DNA from: Actinoplanes philippinensis
Lineage (GTDB): Bacteria; Actinomycetota; Actinomycetes; Mycobacteriales; Micromonosporaceae
DNA: 39,167 nucleotides
Assembly: GCF_900113015.1 (NCBI RefSeq)
Contig: NZ_FONV01000037.1
Coordinates: 1 to 39,167 of the forward strand
Direction of reading: 5' to 3'
Shown here one piece after another: positions 21,859 to 30,591 of this stretch (position 1 is the first letter of the stretch; every line of letters begins with the position of its first letter). Position numbers and translations under genes: made by a program. The notes below the pieces were generated by a model that was given only the letters and a program-made list of their open reading frames with translations, ran no database searches and had not been told where the DNA came from.

Positions 21859-23504
21859 TGGCCGGCTGGCTCTTCCCGCTGACGCTGGCCGCCGCTCTCG
21901 TCGCGGTGTACCGGCCGTTCGGTGACCATCTGTACCGGGTCGTGACCGGCGCCCGGCACCACCGGATCGAGCGCGGCGTGTACCGCCTGGTCGGTGTGGA
22001 CGCGAGCACCGGGCAGACGTGGGGTGTCTATGCCCGCAGCGTGCTCGCGTTCTCTGCCGTCTCGGTCCTGTTCCTCTACGCCTTCCTGCGGCTGCAGGAC
22101 CGGTTGTGGCTGTCGCTGGGCCTGCCGGCGGTGGCGGATCACATCGCCTGGAACACGGCGGTCAGCTTCGTGACGAACACGAACTGGCAGGCCTACTCGG
22201 GTGAGTCCACGATGGGTCATCTGGTGCAGATGGCCGGGCTGACCGTGCAGAACTTCGTGTCGGCGAGCGTGGGCATCGCCGTCGCGGTGGTCCTGATGCG
22301 CGGCTTCGCCGCCCGCGGGGAGAAGCTCCTGGGCAACTTCTGGGTCGATCTGACCCGGATCACGCTGCGGGTCCTGCTGCCGCTGTCGGTGCTGTTCGCG
22401 CTGGTGTTCATGGTCGGCGGCGTGGTGCAGAACCTGTCCGGCGGCGTGGACGTCACCACCCTGACCGGCGGGGCGCAGCACATCACCGGCGGGCCGGTGG
22501 CCTCCCAGGAGGTCATCAAGGAGCTGGGTACGAACGGCGGTGGCTTCTACAACGCCAACTCCGCCCATCCGTTCGAGAACCCGACGGCGTGGACGAACTG
22601 GCTACAGGTGTTCCTGATCCTGCTGATCCCGTTCAGCCTGCCCCGCGTGTTCGGCCGGATGGTCGGCCAGAACCGGCAGGGCTACGCCATCGTCGCGGTG
22701 ATGGCGATCCTCGCCCTCGGCAGCATCGCGCTGACCGTCGGTTTCGAGACCCACGGCGCGGGCACGGTGCCGCAGGCCGTCGGCGCGGCGATGGAGGGCA
22801 AGGAGACCCGCTTCGGGGTGGCGAACTCGGCCGCCTTCGCCGCCGCGACCACCCTCACGTCGACCGGTGCGGTCAACTCGTTCCACGACTCGTACACCGC
22901 GCTCGGCGGGATGATGCCGCTGGTCAACATGATGCTGGGCGAGGTCGCGCCGGGCGGTGTGGGCTCGGGGCTGTACGGCATGCTGATCCTGGCGGTCATC
23001 ACGGTCTTCGTGGCCGGGCTGATGGTCGGGCGTACCCCCGAGTATCTGGGCAAGAGGATCCAGGCGCGCGAGATCAAACTCGCGTCGCTGTACTTCCTGG
23101 TCACCCCGCTCGTCGTCCTGGTGGGCACGGCCGCGGCGTTCGCGACCGGCAACGCCGCCACCGCCCTCAACGCCGGCCCGCACGGGCTGTCCGAAGTCCT
23201 GTACGCGTTCACCAGCGCCGGCAACAACAACGGCTCCGCCTTCGCCGGCATCACGGTCAACACCCGCTGGTGGGACACGGCGCTCGGGCTGGCGATGCTG
23301 TTCGGCCGGTTCCTGCCGATGATCCTGGTCCTGGCGCTGGCCGGATCGCTGGCCCGGCAGCGCCCGGCGCCCGCCTCCGACGGCACCCTGCCGACGCACC
23401 AGCCACTGTTCGTCGGCATGGTCGCCGGTGTGACGGTGGTGCTGGTCGCCCTCACGTTCCTGCCCGCGCTCGCGCTCGGCCCTCTCGCGGAAGGACTCCG
23501 ATGA
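21858..23504 (+). CDS. kdpA: KdpA, K+-binding and translocating subunit
   Basis: The protein is 548 aa, close to the normal length, with about ten membrane helices. The four selectivity-filter repeats of this superfamily-of-K+-transporters subunit are present: TNTNWQAYSGEST, GTNGGGFYNANSAHPFENPT, TLTSTGAVNSFHDS and SAGNNNGSAFAG. It takes up K+ with high affinity and passes it through the inter-subunit tunnel to KdpB. Its stop overlaps the kdpB start as ATGA. Confidence 0.97.
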   Translation: MAGWLFPLTLAAALVAVYRPFGDHLYRVVTGARHHRIERGVYRLVGVDASTGQTWGVYARSVLAFSAVSVLFLYAFLRLQDRLWLSLGLPAVADHIAWNTAVSFVTNTNWQAYSGESTMGHLVQMAGLTVQNFVSASVGIAVAVVLMRGFAARGEKLLGNFWVDLTRITLRVLLPLSVLFALVFMVGGVVQNLSGGVDVTTLTGGAQHITGGPVASQEVIKELGTNGGGFYNANSAHPFENPTAWTNWLQVFLILLIPFSLPRVFGRMVGQNRQGYAIVAVMAILALGSIALTVGFETHGAGTVPQAVGAAMEGKETRFGVANSAAFAAATTLTSTGAVNSFHDSYTALGGMMPLVNMMLGEVAPGGVGSGLYGMLILAVITVFVAGLMVGRTPEYLGKRIQAREIKLASLYFLVTPLVVLVGTAAAFATGNAATALNAGPHGLSEVLYAFTSAGNNNGSAFAGITVNTRWWDTALGLAMLFGRFLPMILVLALAGSLARQRPAPASDGTLPTHQPLFVGMVAGVTVVLVALTFLPALALGPLAEGLR

Positions 23505-25606
23505 CCACCACCCTGAACGACCTCGTCGACGTGGGCCCGGCGCCTGAACCACCCACCCGGCCGGTCGGGGCCGGCCTGCTCGACCCGGGACAGTTGTGGC
23601 GGTCGCTGCCCGGCGCGCTGCGCAAACTCGACCCGAGGGTGATGTGGCGCAACCCGGTGATGTTCATCGTCGAGGTCGGCGCGGTCTTCACCACGGTCCT
23701 GTCGATCGCCGGGCCGAGCGTGTTCGCGTGGGCGATCACCGTCTGGCTGTGGCTGACCGTGATCTTCGCCAACCTGGCCGAAGCCGTCGCCGAGGGACGC
23801 GGCAAGGCGCAGGCCGCCGCGCTGCGCAACGCCAAACAGGACACGATCGCGTATCTGCGGGACGGCCGGGAGATTCCCGCGACCGGCCTGGCACAGGGCG
23901 ATGTGGTGATCGTCGGGGCCGGGCAGATCATCCCCGGGGACGGTGACGTCATCGAGGGCATCGCCAGCGTCGACGAGTCGGCGATCACCGGTGAGTCCGC
24001 GCCGGTGATCCGCGAGTCCGGCGGGGACCGGTCGGCGGTGACCGGCGGCACCCGGGTGCTGTCCGACCGGATCGTCGTGCGGATCACCCAGAAGCCGGGG
24101 GAGAGCTTCGTCGATCGGATGATCGCCCTGGTCGAGGGCGCGAACCGGCAGAAGACCCCGAACGAGATCGCGCTGAACATCCTGCTGGCGGCCCTGACGA
24201 TCATCTTCCTGCTGGCGGTCGTCACGCTGCAGCCGCTGGCGATCTTCTCGAAGGCGTATCAGGCGGCGGCGCCGGACACCACGGCCGTCGACGGCGACGG
24301 CGTCACCGGGATCGTGCTGGTGTCGCTGCTGGTCTGCCTGATCCCCACCACCATCGGGGCGTTGCTCTCGGCGATCGGCATCGCCGGCATGGACCGGCTC
24401 GTGCAGCGCAACGTCCTGGCGATGAGCGGCCGTGCGGTCGAGGCCGCCGGCGACGTCGACACCCTGCTGCTCGACAAGACAGGCACGATCACGCTCGGCA
24501 ACCGGCAGGCGGCGGAGTTCGTACCCGTCGACGGGGTTGATCGTCTGGCTCTCGCCGACGCAGCACAGCTGTCCAGCCTCGCCGACGAGACGCCCGAGGG
24601 CCGGTCGATCGTGGTCCTGGCGGAGAACGAGCACGGGCTGCGTGACCGTGAGCCCGGCCGGCTGAGCGACGCCACGTTCGTGCCGTTCACCGCACAGACC
24701 CGGATGAGCGGCGTCGACCTCGGCAGCCGGCGGATCCGCAAAGGCGCCGCCGCCGCCGTGACCAAGTGGGCCCGCGCCAACGGCGGGCACCCCGCCGAAC
24801 AGGTCGGCGCGATCGTCGACATGATCAGCGACTCCGGCGGCACCCCCCTAGTCGTGGCCGAGAACGATCGGGTCCTCGGGGTGATCCACCTGAAGGACGT
24901 GGTCAAGCCGGGCATGCGCGACCGGTTCGGCGAGATGCGGCGGATGGGCATCCGCACCGTGATGATCACCGGCGACAACCCGAGGACCGCCGCGGCGATC
25001 GCCGCCGAGGCCGGCGTCGACGACTTCCTCGCCGAGGCCACCCCGGAGGACAAACTCGCCTACATCCGTAAGGAGCAGGAGGGCGGCCGGCTGGTCGCGA
25101 TGACCGGCGACGGTACGAACGACGCGCCCGCCCTCGCCCAGGCCGACGTCGGCGTCGCCATGAACACCGGCACGTCGGCCGCCAAGGAGGCCGGCAACAT
25201 GGTCGACCTCGACTCGGACCCGACGAAACTGATCGAGATCGTCGAGATCGGCAAGCAGCTTCTGATCACCAGGGGCGCGCTCACGACGTTCTCCATCGCC
25301 AACGACATCGCCAAGTACTTCGCGATCATCCCGGCCATGTTCGCGACCGTCTACCCGGGCCTGGACCTGCTCAACATCATGCGGCTGCACTCGCCCGGCT
25401 CGGCGATCCTGTCCGCGGTGATCTTCAACGCGATCGTGATCGTGTTCCTGATCCCGCTGGCCCTGCGCGGCGTGCGCTACCGGCCCTCGTCGGCGAGCGT
25501 CCTGCTGCGCCGCAACCTGCTGGTCTACGGCCTCGGCGGCGTGATCACGCCCTTCCTCGGCATCAAGCTCATCGACCTGCTCATCCAGCTCATCCCCGGG
25601 ATCTGA
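23501..25606 (+). CDS. kdpB: KdpB, P-type ATPase subunit
   Basis: The protein is 701 aa. P-type ATPase motifs: TGES with Ser166 (the site whose phosphorylation inhibits E. coli KdpB), LLDKTGTITLGN with the phosphorylated Asp325, KGAAAAV in the nucleotide domain, MITGDNPRTAAAIA, and GDGTNDAPALAQADVGVAMN. It hydrolyses ATP to drive K+ import with KdpA. The ATG at 23501 follows GAAGGA and overlaps kdpA. The reading frame is open upstream inside kdpA, but that part is not KdpB. Confidence 0.97.
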   Translation: MTTTLNDLVDVGPAPEPPTRPVGAGLLDPGQLWRSLPGALRKLDPRVMWRNPVMFIVEVGAVFTTVLSIAGPSVFAWAITVWLWLTVIFANLAEAVAEGRGKAQAAALRNAKQDTIAYLRDGREIPATGLAQGDVVIVGAGQIIPGDGDVIEGIASVDESAITGESAPVIRESGGDRSAVTGGTRVLSDRIVVRITQKPGESFVDRMIALVEGANRQKTPNEIALNILLAALTIIFLLAVVTLQPLAIFSKAYQAAAPDTTAVDGDGVTGIVLVSLLVCLIPTTIGALLSAIGIAGMDRLVQRNVLAMSGRAVEAAGDVDTLLLDKTGTITLGNRQAAEFVPVDGVDRLALADAAQLSSLADETPEGRSIVVLAENEHGLRDREPGRLSDATFVPFTAQTRMSGVDLGSRRIRKGAAAAVTKWARANGGHPAEQVGAIVDMISDSGGTPLVVAENDRVLGVIHLKDVVKPGMRDRFGEMRRMGIRTVMITGDNPRTAAAIAAEAGVDDFLAEATPEDKLAYIRKEQEGGRLVAMTGDGTNDAPALAQADVGVAMNTGTSAAKEAGNMVDLDSDPTKLIEIVEIGKQLLITRGALTTFSIANDIAKYFAIIPAMFATVYPGLDLLNIMRLHSPGSAILSAVIFNAIVIVFLIPLALRGVRYRPSSASVLLRRNLLVYGLGGVITPFLGIKLIDLLIQLIPGI

Positions 25607-25611
25607 TCAGA

Positions 25612-26442
25612 ATGCGACTTCCCGCCTGGCTCGCCCAGCACCTCGCCGCCCTGCGCGCGCTGCTCGTCCTCACCGTCCTGCTCGGCCTGGCCTACCCTCT
25701 GCTGCTCGTCGGCGCCGGCCGGATTCCCGGCCTGTCCGGCCCGGCGTCCGGATCCATGACCCCGGTCGGCAGCACCCTGATCGGCCAGTCCTTCACCGAC
25801 GCCGGCGGCAACCCGGTGCCGAAGTACTTCCAGAGCCGGCCGTCGGCGGCCGGGGACGGCTACGACCCCACCGCCACCGGCGCGAGCAACCTCGGCCCGG
25901 AGGACGTCGTCGACACCCCGGCCCGGCAGAGCCTGCTCACCCGGGTGTGCGGTCGCAGCGTCGCCGTCGGCAAGCTGGAAGGCGTGGACGGCCGCCGGCC
26001 CTACTGCACCGGCGACGGGGTCGGTGCGGTCCTGGCCGTCTTCCACCGCGACGGCTTCACCGGCCCGGTGACCCGGGTCGTCTCGGTCAACCAGACCGGC
26101 ACTCCGTTCCTGGCCCGCTACCAGGGCGTGACCGTGGAGCCCGCGAAGGAGGGCGAGGACTACCGTGCCCTGGGCGGCGTGATCACGCCGATCCGCGGTG
26201 ACGCCCCGGACCGGCCGGTGGTGCCCGCCGACGCGGTCACCGCCAGCGGCAGCGGCCTCGACCCGCACATCAGCCCCGCCTACGCCGCGCTGCAGGCGCC
26301 ACGGGTCGCCCGGGAACGCGGGATCGACGTCAGCCGCGTCCGGGAGATGATCACCGCGTACACCGAGGGTCGTGCCGTTGGTTTTCTCGGCGAACCGGGC
26401 GTCGACGTCCTTGACTTGAACCTGGCGCTCGACGGCAGGTGA
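25612..26442 (+). CDS. kdpC: KdpC, chaperone-like subunit of the K+ ATPase
   Basis: The protein is 276 aa, longer than the ~190 aa of E. coli KdpC. There is one N-terminal helix (LRALLVLTVLLGLAYPLLLV) and the conserved extracytoplasmic block IGQSFTD, KYFQSRPSAAGDGYDPTA and TGASNLGP. The typical end SGSGLDPHISPAYAALQAPRV and ITAYTEGRAVGFLGEPGV follows. The extra length is an insertion of about 80 residues between them (from VCGRSVAVGKLEGVDGRRPY to ITPIRGDAPDRPVVPADAV), seen in many actinobacterial KdpC. A 5-base gap separates it from kdpB. Confidence 0.95.
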   Translation: MRLPAWLAQHLAALRALLVLTVLLGLAYPLLLVGAGRIPGLSGPASGSMTPVGSTLIGQSFTDAGGNPVPKYFQSRPSAAGDGYDPTATGASNLGPEDVVDTPARQSLLTRVCGRSVAVGKLEGVDGRRPYCTGDGVGAVLAVFHRDGFTGPVTRVVSVNQTGTPFLARYQGVTVEPAKEGEDYRALGGVITPIRGDAPDRPVVPADAVTASGSGLDPHISPAYAALQAPRVARERGIDVSRVREMITAYTEGRAVGFLGEPGVDVLDLNLALDGR

Positions 26443-26504
26443 ACAGTCCGGCCGGTCCGCCGGGCACGGTGCCGGAGGACCGGCCGGACGTTACGGAGGA
26501 TGCG

Positions 26505-28985
26505 ATGGCACGCGGGGAACTGCGGATCCACCTCGGCGCCGCACCGGGCGTCGGCAAGACGTACACCATGCTGGAGGAGGCGCACCGGCGCGCCGAGCGC
26601 GGCGCCGACGTGGTGATCGCCCTGGTCGAGACGCACGGCCGGAAGCACACCGCCGCCATGGTCGGCGACCTGGAGGTGGTGCCGCGCCGCGAGATGACCT
26701 ATCGCGGCGCGGCGTTCACCGAGATGGACCTCGACGCGGTCCTCGCGCGCCGGCCGGAGATCGCCGTCGTCGACGAACTCGCCCACACCAACGTCCCCGG
26801 CTCCCGTAACACCAAACGCTGGCAGGACGTCCAGGAGCTGCTCGACGCCGGCATCAGCGTGCTCACCACCGTCAACGTCCAGCATCTGGAGTCGCTCAAC
26901 GACGTCGTCGCCCGGATCACCGGCGCCGACCAGCGCGAGACCGTCCCCGACGCCGTCGTGCGCGCCGCCGAACAGGTCGAACTCGTCGACATGACCCCCG
27001 AGGCGCTGCGCCGGCGGATGGCGCACGGCAACATCTACCGGCCCGAGAAGATCGACGCCGCGCTCGGCAACTACTTCCGCACCGGCAACCTGACCGCCCT
27101 GCGCGAGCTGGCCCTGCTGTGGCTGGCCGACAAGGTCGAGGACCAACTCGGCAAATACCGCGCCGACAACGCCATCGACGCCACCTGGGAGACCCGTGAA
27201 CGCGTCGTGGTGGCGCTGACCGGCGGGCCGGAGGGCGACACACTGATTCGCCGGGCCGCCCGGATCGCCGCCCGGACCAGGGGCTCCGACCTGCTCGCCG
27301 TGCATGTCACCCGCAACGACGGGCTGGCCGGCGCCGACCCGGCCAGGCTGGCCCGGCAGCGGCTGCTCGTGGAGAGCCTCGGCGGCACCTACCACCAGGT
27401 CACCGGCGCCGACATCCCGCAGGCGCTGCTCGATTTCGCCCGTGGGGTGAACGCCACCCAGATCGTGCTCGGCGCCTCCCGCCGCGGCCGTTTCGCGCAG
27501 ATCCTCTCCGCCGGGGTCGGCGTCACCACCATCGCCCGTTCCGGGACGATCGACGTGCACCTGGTCACGCACGAGGGCGCCAACCGGGGACGCCGCCGGG
27601 GCCCGCTGCCGGCCGCGCTGTCCCGCAGCCGCCGCATCGCCGGGTTCGGCACCGCCCTGCTCGGCCTGCCGCTGCTCGTGCTCCTGCTGCGGGCCGGCCC
27701 GGCGCTGTCGCTGACCAACGACATCCTGCTCTTCCTCGTCGCGGTGGTGATGGTCGCCCTGATCGGCGGGCTCTGGCCGGCGCTGCTCGCCGCGGTCGGC
27801 GGCTCGCTGGCGCTCAACTGGTTCTTCACCCCGCCGTACGGCCGCTTCACCATCGCCGAAGGCCAGAACCTGCTCGCCCTCGCCATCTTCGTGCTCGTCG
27901 CGATCGCGGTCAGCTGGGTCGTCGACACCGCCGCCCGCAAGACCCGGCAGGCCGCGCAGGCCTCCGCCGACGCGCAGACCCTCGCCACCGTCGCCGGCAG
28001 CGTGCTGCGCGGTGAACGCCCCCTGATCGCGCTGCTCGACCGGCTCCGCGAGACGTTCGCCCTCGACTCGGTGACCCTGCTGGAGGACGGCGCCGTGGTG
28101 GCCGGCGTCGGCCAGCCCCGCTGCGAACGGCCCGCCGACGCCGACATCGAGGTCAAGGCCGACGACAACGTGCTGGTGCTGATCAAGGGCCGGACCCTGC
28201 AGGCCTCCGACCGGCGCATCGTCGAGGCGTTCGCCGCCCAGGCCGCGGTCGCCCTCAAACAGGAGCGCCTGGCCGGCGAGGCGGCCACCGCCCGGCCCCT
28301 CGCCGCGGCGGACAAGCTGCGGACCGCGTTGCTCGCCGCCGTCAGCCACGACCTGCGTACGCCCCTCGCGTCCGCCAAGGCGTCGGTCGCCGGGCTGCGC
28401 AGCCGCGACGTGCAGTTCGACGAGGACGACCGGGAGGAACTGCTCGCCACCGCCGACGAATCCCTCGACCGCCTCGGCCGGCTCGTCGCCAACCTGCTCG
28501 ACATGAGCCGCCTGCAGGCCGGAGCCCTCGGCGTCACCCCGGCCGACGTGGGCGCCGAGGAGGTCGTGCCCCGGGCCCTCGACGACCTCGGCCCCGCCGG
28601 CCGCACCGTGACCGTCCACGTCCCCGACGACCTGCCGATGCTGCACACCGACCCGGGCCTGCTCGAACGGGTCCTGGTCAACCTCGTCGGCAACGCGCTG
28701 CGCTACAGCCCGCCCGGCCGGCCACCGGTGATCACCGGCAGCAGCCACGGCGACACCGTCGAGTTGCGTGTCATCGACCACGGCCCCGGCATCCCCGCCG
28801 ACCGGTGGGACGACGTGTTCCTGCCGTTCCAGCGGCTCGGCGACCGCGACAACCACACCGGCGTCGGCCTCGGCCTGGCCCTGTCCCGGGGCCTGACCGA
28901 GGCGATGGGCGGCACCCTGACCCCCGAGGAGACCCCGGGAGGCGGCCTCACCATGATCGTGTCCCTGCCCACCAGGTCTTCGTGA
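26505..28985 (+). CDS. kdpD: KdpD, K+/osmotic-responsive sensor histidine kinase
   Basis: The protein is 826 aa. Domains in order: N-terminal KdpD ATP-binding domain with LGAAPGVGKTYTML near residues 8-22 and VVDELAHTNVPGS; a universal-stress-protein-like domain (~225-350); four membrane helices in the DUF4118 region (~385-490); GAF-like segment; HisKA with VSHDLRTPLA (His615); HATPase with NLVGNALRYSPP and GVGLGLALSRGL. ATG 26505 follows GGAGG and begins MARGELRI, as relatives do; an upstream GTG (26439) overlaps the kdpC stop as GTGA and would add 22 residues. No kdpE follows: the next gene is convergent, so the cognate regulator must be elsewhere. Confidence 0.95.
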   Translation: MARGELRIHLGAAPGVGKTYTMLEEAHRRAERGADVVIALVETHGRKHTAAMVGDLEVVPRREMTYRGAAFTEMDLDAVLARRPEIAVVDELAHTNVPGSRNTKRWQDVQELLDAGISVLTTVNVQHLESLNDVVARITGADQRETVPDAVVRAAEQVELVDMTPEALRRRMAHGNIYRPEKIDAALGNYFRTGNLTALRELALLWLADKVEDQLGKYRADNAIDATWETRERVVVALTGGPEGDTLIRRAARIAARTRGSDLLAVHVTRNDGLAGADPARLARQRLLVESLGGTYHQVTGADIPQALLDFARGVNATQIVLGASRRGRFAQILSAGVGVTTIARSGTIDVHLVTHEGANRGRRRGPLPAALSRSRRIAGFGTALLGLPLLVLLLRAGPALSLTNDILLFLVAVVMVALIGGLWPALLAAVGGSLALNWFFTPPYGRFTIAEGQNLLALAIFVLVAIAVSWVVDTAARKTRQAAQASADAQTLATVAGSVLRGERPLIALLDRLRETFALDSVTLLEDGAVVAGVGQPRCERPADADIEVKADDNVLVLIKGRTLQASDRRIVEAFAAQAAVALKQERLAGEAATARPLAAADKLRTALLAAVSHDLRTPLASAKASVAGLRSRDVQFDEDDREELLATADESLDRLGRLVANLLDMSRLQAGALGVTPADVGAEEVVPRALDDLGPAGRTVTVHVPDDLPMLHTDPGLLERVLVNLVGNALRYSPPGRPPVITGSSHGDTVELRVIDHGPGIPADRWDDVFLPFQRLGDRDNHTGVGLGLALSRGLTEAMGGTLTPEETPGGGLTMIVSLPTRSS

Positions 28986-29041
28986 CAGTCGCGGTGCTGT
29001 CTGCCGCGCTTTTCGGGACGGTCTCACCGTGGAGCCGGCCG

Positions 29042-29788
29042 CTACGCCCTCGTGATAGCGGTGGCCGGAGCCATCACGATCCGGGGCTTGGCCGCCGGGT
29101 CCAGCCAACGCAGCAGACGCACCAGGTCGGCGCGCTTGACCGAGACGCAACCGGCCGTCGGGCCGCTGCCGCCGGCGTGCAGGAAGATCGCCGAGCCGCG
29201 ACGGGTGTCGGCCCTGGTGGTGGCGGTGTACTGGCGGTGGGCGGCGTCCCACCGTACCCCCGATGGGGTGTTGAAGTTGATCACTATGGCGTGGGCGTAT
29301 TGTCGGGGGTACGCGGCGAGGCGCTCGGCTCGAGATTTGCGCCAGGTGCGTTTCGGCGAGGCCGACGGCTGGAGGAGGTTGTAGGTCTCCGGGTCCCGGT
29401 TGTCGCCCGCCCAGTAGTCGTCGGCGTCGACCTTGCGGTAGGGCAGTCGCGTGCCCGGATCGGCACGGACCCCGAACGCCTGCGTCAGGGTGAACGTCCC
29501 CGCCGGTGTCTGCCCGGTGTCCTGACGGCGGCTCGACGCCCACTTCCACCCGCCGTACCCGGTGCGGGCGTTCATCGTGCCGAACTTCTGCCGCCACTTG
29601 CCGTCCGAGCCCCGCTGGAACGCGCGCACCGTCGCATGTGTCGACGCCCAGCTCCGGCCGGCGACGACGATCACCTGCCGGGCATTCCCGACATGTGCCA
29701 GTTCATCCGGCAGAGCGGCGGCGGCCGGCGCCGCCGGGACCAGGACCGCCGTCACGGCGAGCACGAGAAACACCGCGAGCCGTCTCAT
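29042..29788 (-). CDS. secreted L,D-transpeptidase-family (YkuD-like) protein
   Basis: The protein is 248 aa. A cleavable signal peptide (LAVFLVLAVTAVLVPAAPAAA) is followed by a catalytic domain with YAHAIVINFNTPSG and the active-site stretch IFLHAGGSGPTAGCVSVKRA, which has the His and Cys of the HxxG-S-x-x-TxGC-S/V pattern. Such proteins form 3-3 or related crosslinks in peptidoglycan, or use the fold for carboxypeptidase-like work. This extracellular branch (about 250 aa with a DYW-GDNRDPETYN region) is common in actinomycetes and of uncertain substrate. It is convergent with kdpD. Confidence 0.85.
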   Translation of the reverse strand: MRRLAVFLVLAVTAVLVPAAPAAAALPDELAHVGNARQVIVVAGRSWASTHATVRAFQRGSDGKWRQKFGTMNARTGYGGWKWASSRRQDTGQTPAGTFTLTQAFGVRADPGTRLPYRKVDADDYWAGDNRDPETYNLLQPSASPKRTWRKSRAERLAAYPRQYAHAIVINFNTPSGVRWDAAHRQYTATTRADTRRGSAIFLHAGGSGPTAGCVSVKRADLVRLLRWLDPAAKPRIVMAPATAITRA

Positions 29789-29833
29789 GGCTGTCGATCC
29801 TCGCAGATCTCCGGCGCGCCGTGTCCCCGGCAG

Positions 29834-30544
29834 TCAGCTCGCAGCGGGCCGGAACGCGATGTCGGTGACGTCGGCGACCAGCTCGGTGAAGTCGGTGCCG
29901 TAGGCGGCGGGCTCGACGATCCGCAGGACCAGCGCGAACGGCCGGTCCGCGCCGAACCTTTGGTACAGCATGGTGTGGTGCTCGGCCAGGTAGCGCGCCC
30001 CGGCGAGGTTGCTGCCCGCGCTCAAGCCGCCGAGGAAGAACACCGGCTGCCCACCGGCCGGCCCCCGGAACCGGGCCAGCAGCAGGTAGCTGGTCTCCGG
30101 GGTCAGCGTGTACCGGGTGTCGCCGACGGTGACCGACAACCGCCGGGTGACCTCGTCGAACACCTCGTACCGTACGCCGCGCAGGATCGTGCGGACGTGT
30201 GTGGCGGCGCGCGGATTCGCCTCGCCGGGGCCACCGACGCAGAACTCGGTCAGCCGGCCGATCTCGCCGGTCGGCTGGCTCTCCCCGACCCGGTCCGCCC
30301 GCGCCCCGCACTCCCGGGCGATCGTCGCCAGCTCCACCAGCGCGGCGACGTCGCGCCGGTGGACACTGAACTCGCTCGGCGACGAGGCATGTCGCGACAC
30401 CACCATCAGGCAGCTCGCCCCGGCGGTGAGGCCGAAGAAGGCACGCTCGCGGCCCAGCTTGCGACGGCGCACCAGGAAACCGGCCAGCCACACCGTGGTA
30501 CCGGCGATGACGCTCGCCAGCAGATTGATCAGGAGGTCGCCCAC
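29834..30544 (-). CDS. membrane-anchored protein of unknown function
   Basis: The protein is 236 aa from GTG 30544. It has one N-terminal helix (LLINLLASVIAGTTVWLAGF) followed by a basic stop-transfer (LVRRRKLGRER), so the rest is probably cytoplasmic. Distinctive blocks are SCLMVVSRHASSPSEFSVHR, DVAALVELATIARECGARAD, EFCVGGPGEANPRAATHVR and PVFFLGGLSAGSNLAGARYL; the end is YGTDFTELVADVTDIAF. The alternation of hydrophobic strands with a GGP-x-N loop suggests an alpha/beta, possibly Rossmann-like, ligand-binding domain. I do not recognise the family. No clear ribosome site precedes the GTG. Its neighbours (L,D-transpeptidase, efeB) do not indicate its job. Confidence 0.7.
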   Translation of the reverse strand: MGDLLINLLASVIAGTTVWLAGFLVRRRKLGRERAFFGLTAGASCLMVVSRHASSPSEFSVHRRDVAALVELATIARECGARADRVGESQPTGEIGRLTEFCVGGPGEANPRAATHVRTILRGVRYEVFDEVTRRLSVTVGDTRYTLTPETSYLLLARFRGPAGGQPVFFLGGLSAGSNLAGARYLAEHHTMLYQRFGADRPFALVLRIVEPAAYGTDFTELVADVTDIAFRPAAS

Positions 30545-30591
30545 GGGTTGATGATGTCCGATGTGGTCGAGGCGCCGTCGCCGGGGGAGGA

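Noticed and set aside
22589..23500. Upstream extension of the kdpB reading frame through kdpA
   Set aside because: It is the +1 shadow of kdpA. KdpB begins at the ATG at 23501 with its own ribosome site.
29018..29030. ACGGT-ctc-ACCGT hairpin between kdpD and the L,D-transpeptidase gene
   Set aside because: A 5-bp stem with a 3-base loop is expected by chance in this composition. It is not strong enough to call a terminator.
26280..29597. 1105-codon minus-strand open frame opposite kdpD
   Set aside because: It is the complement of the well-supported kdpC, kdpD and L,D-transpeptidase genes. Its translation is repetitive and matches no family.
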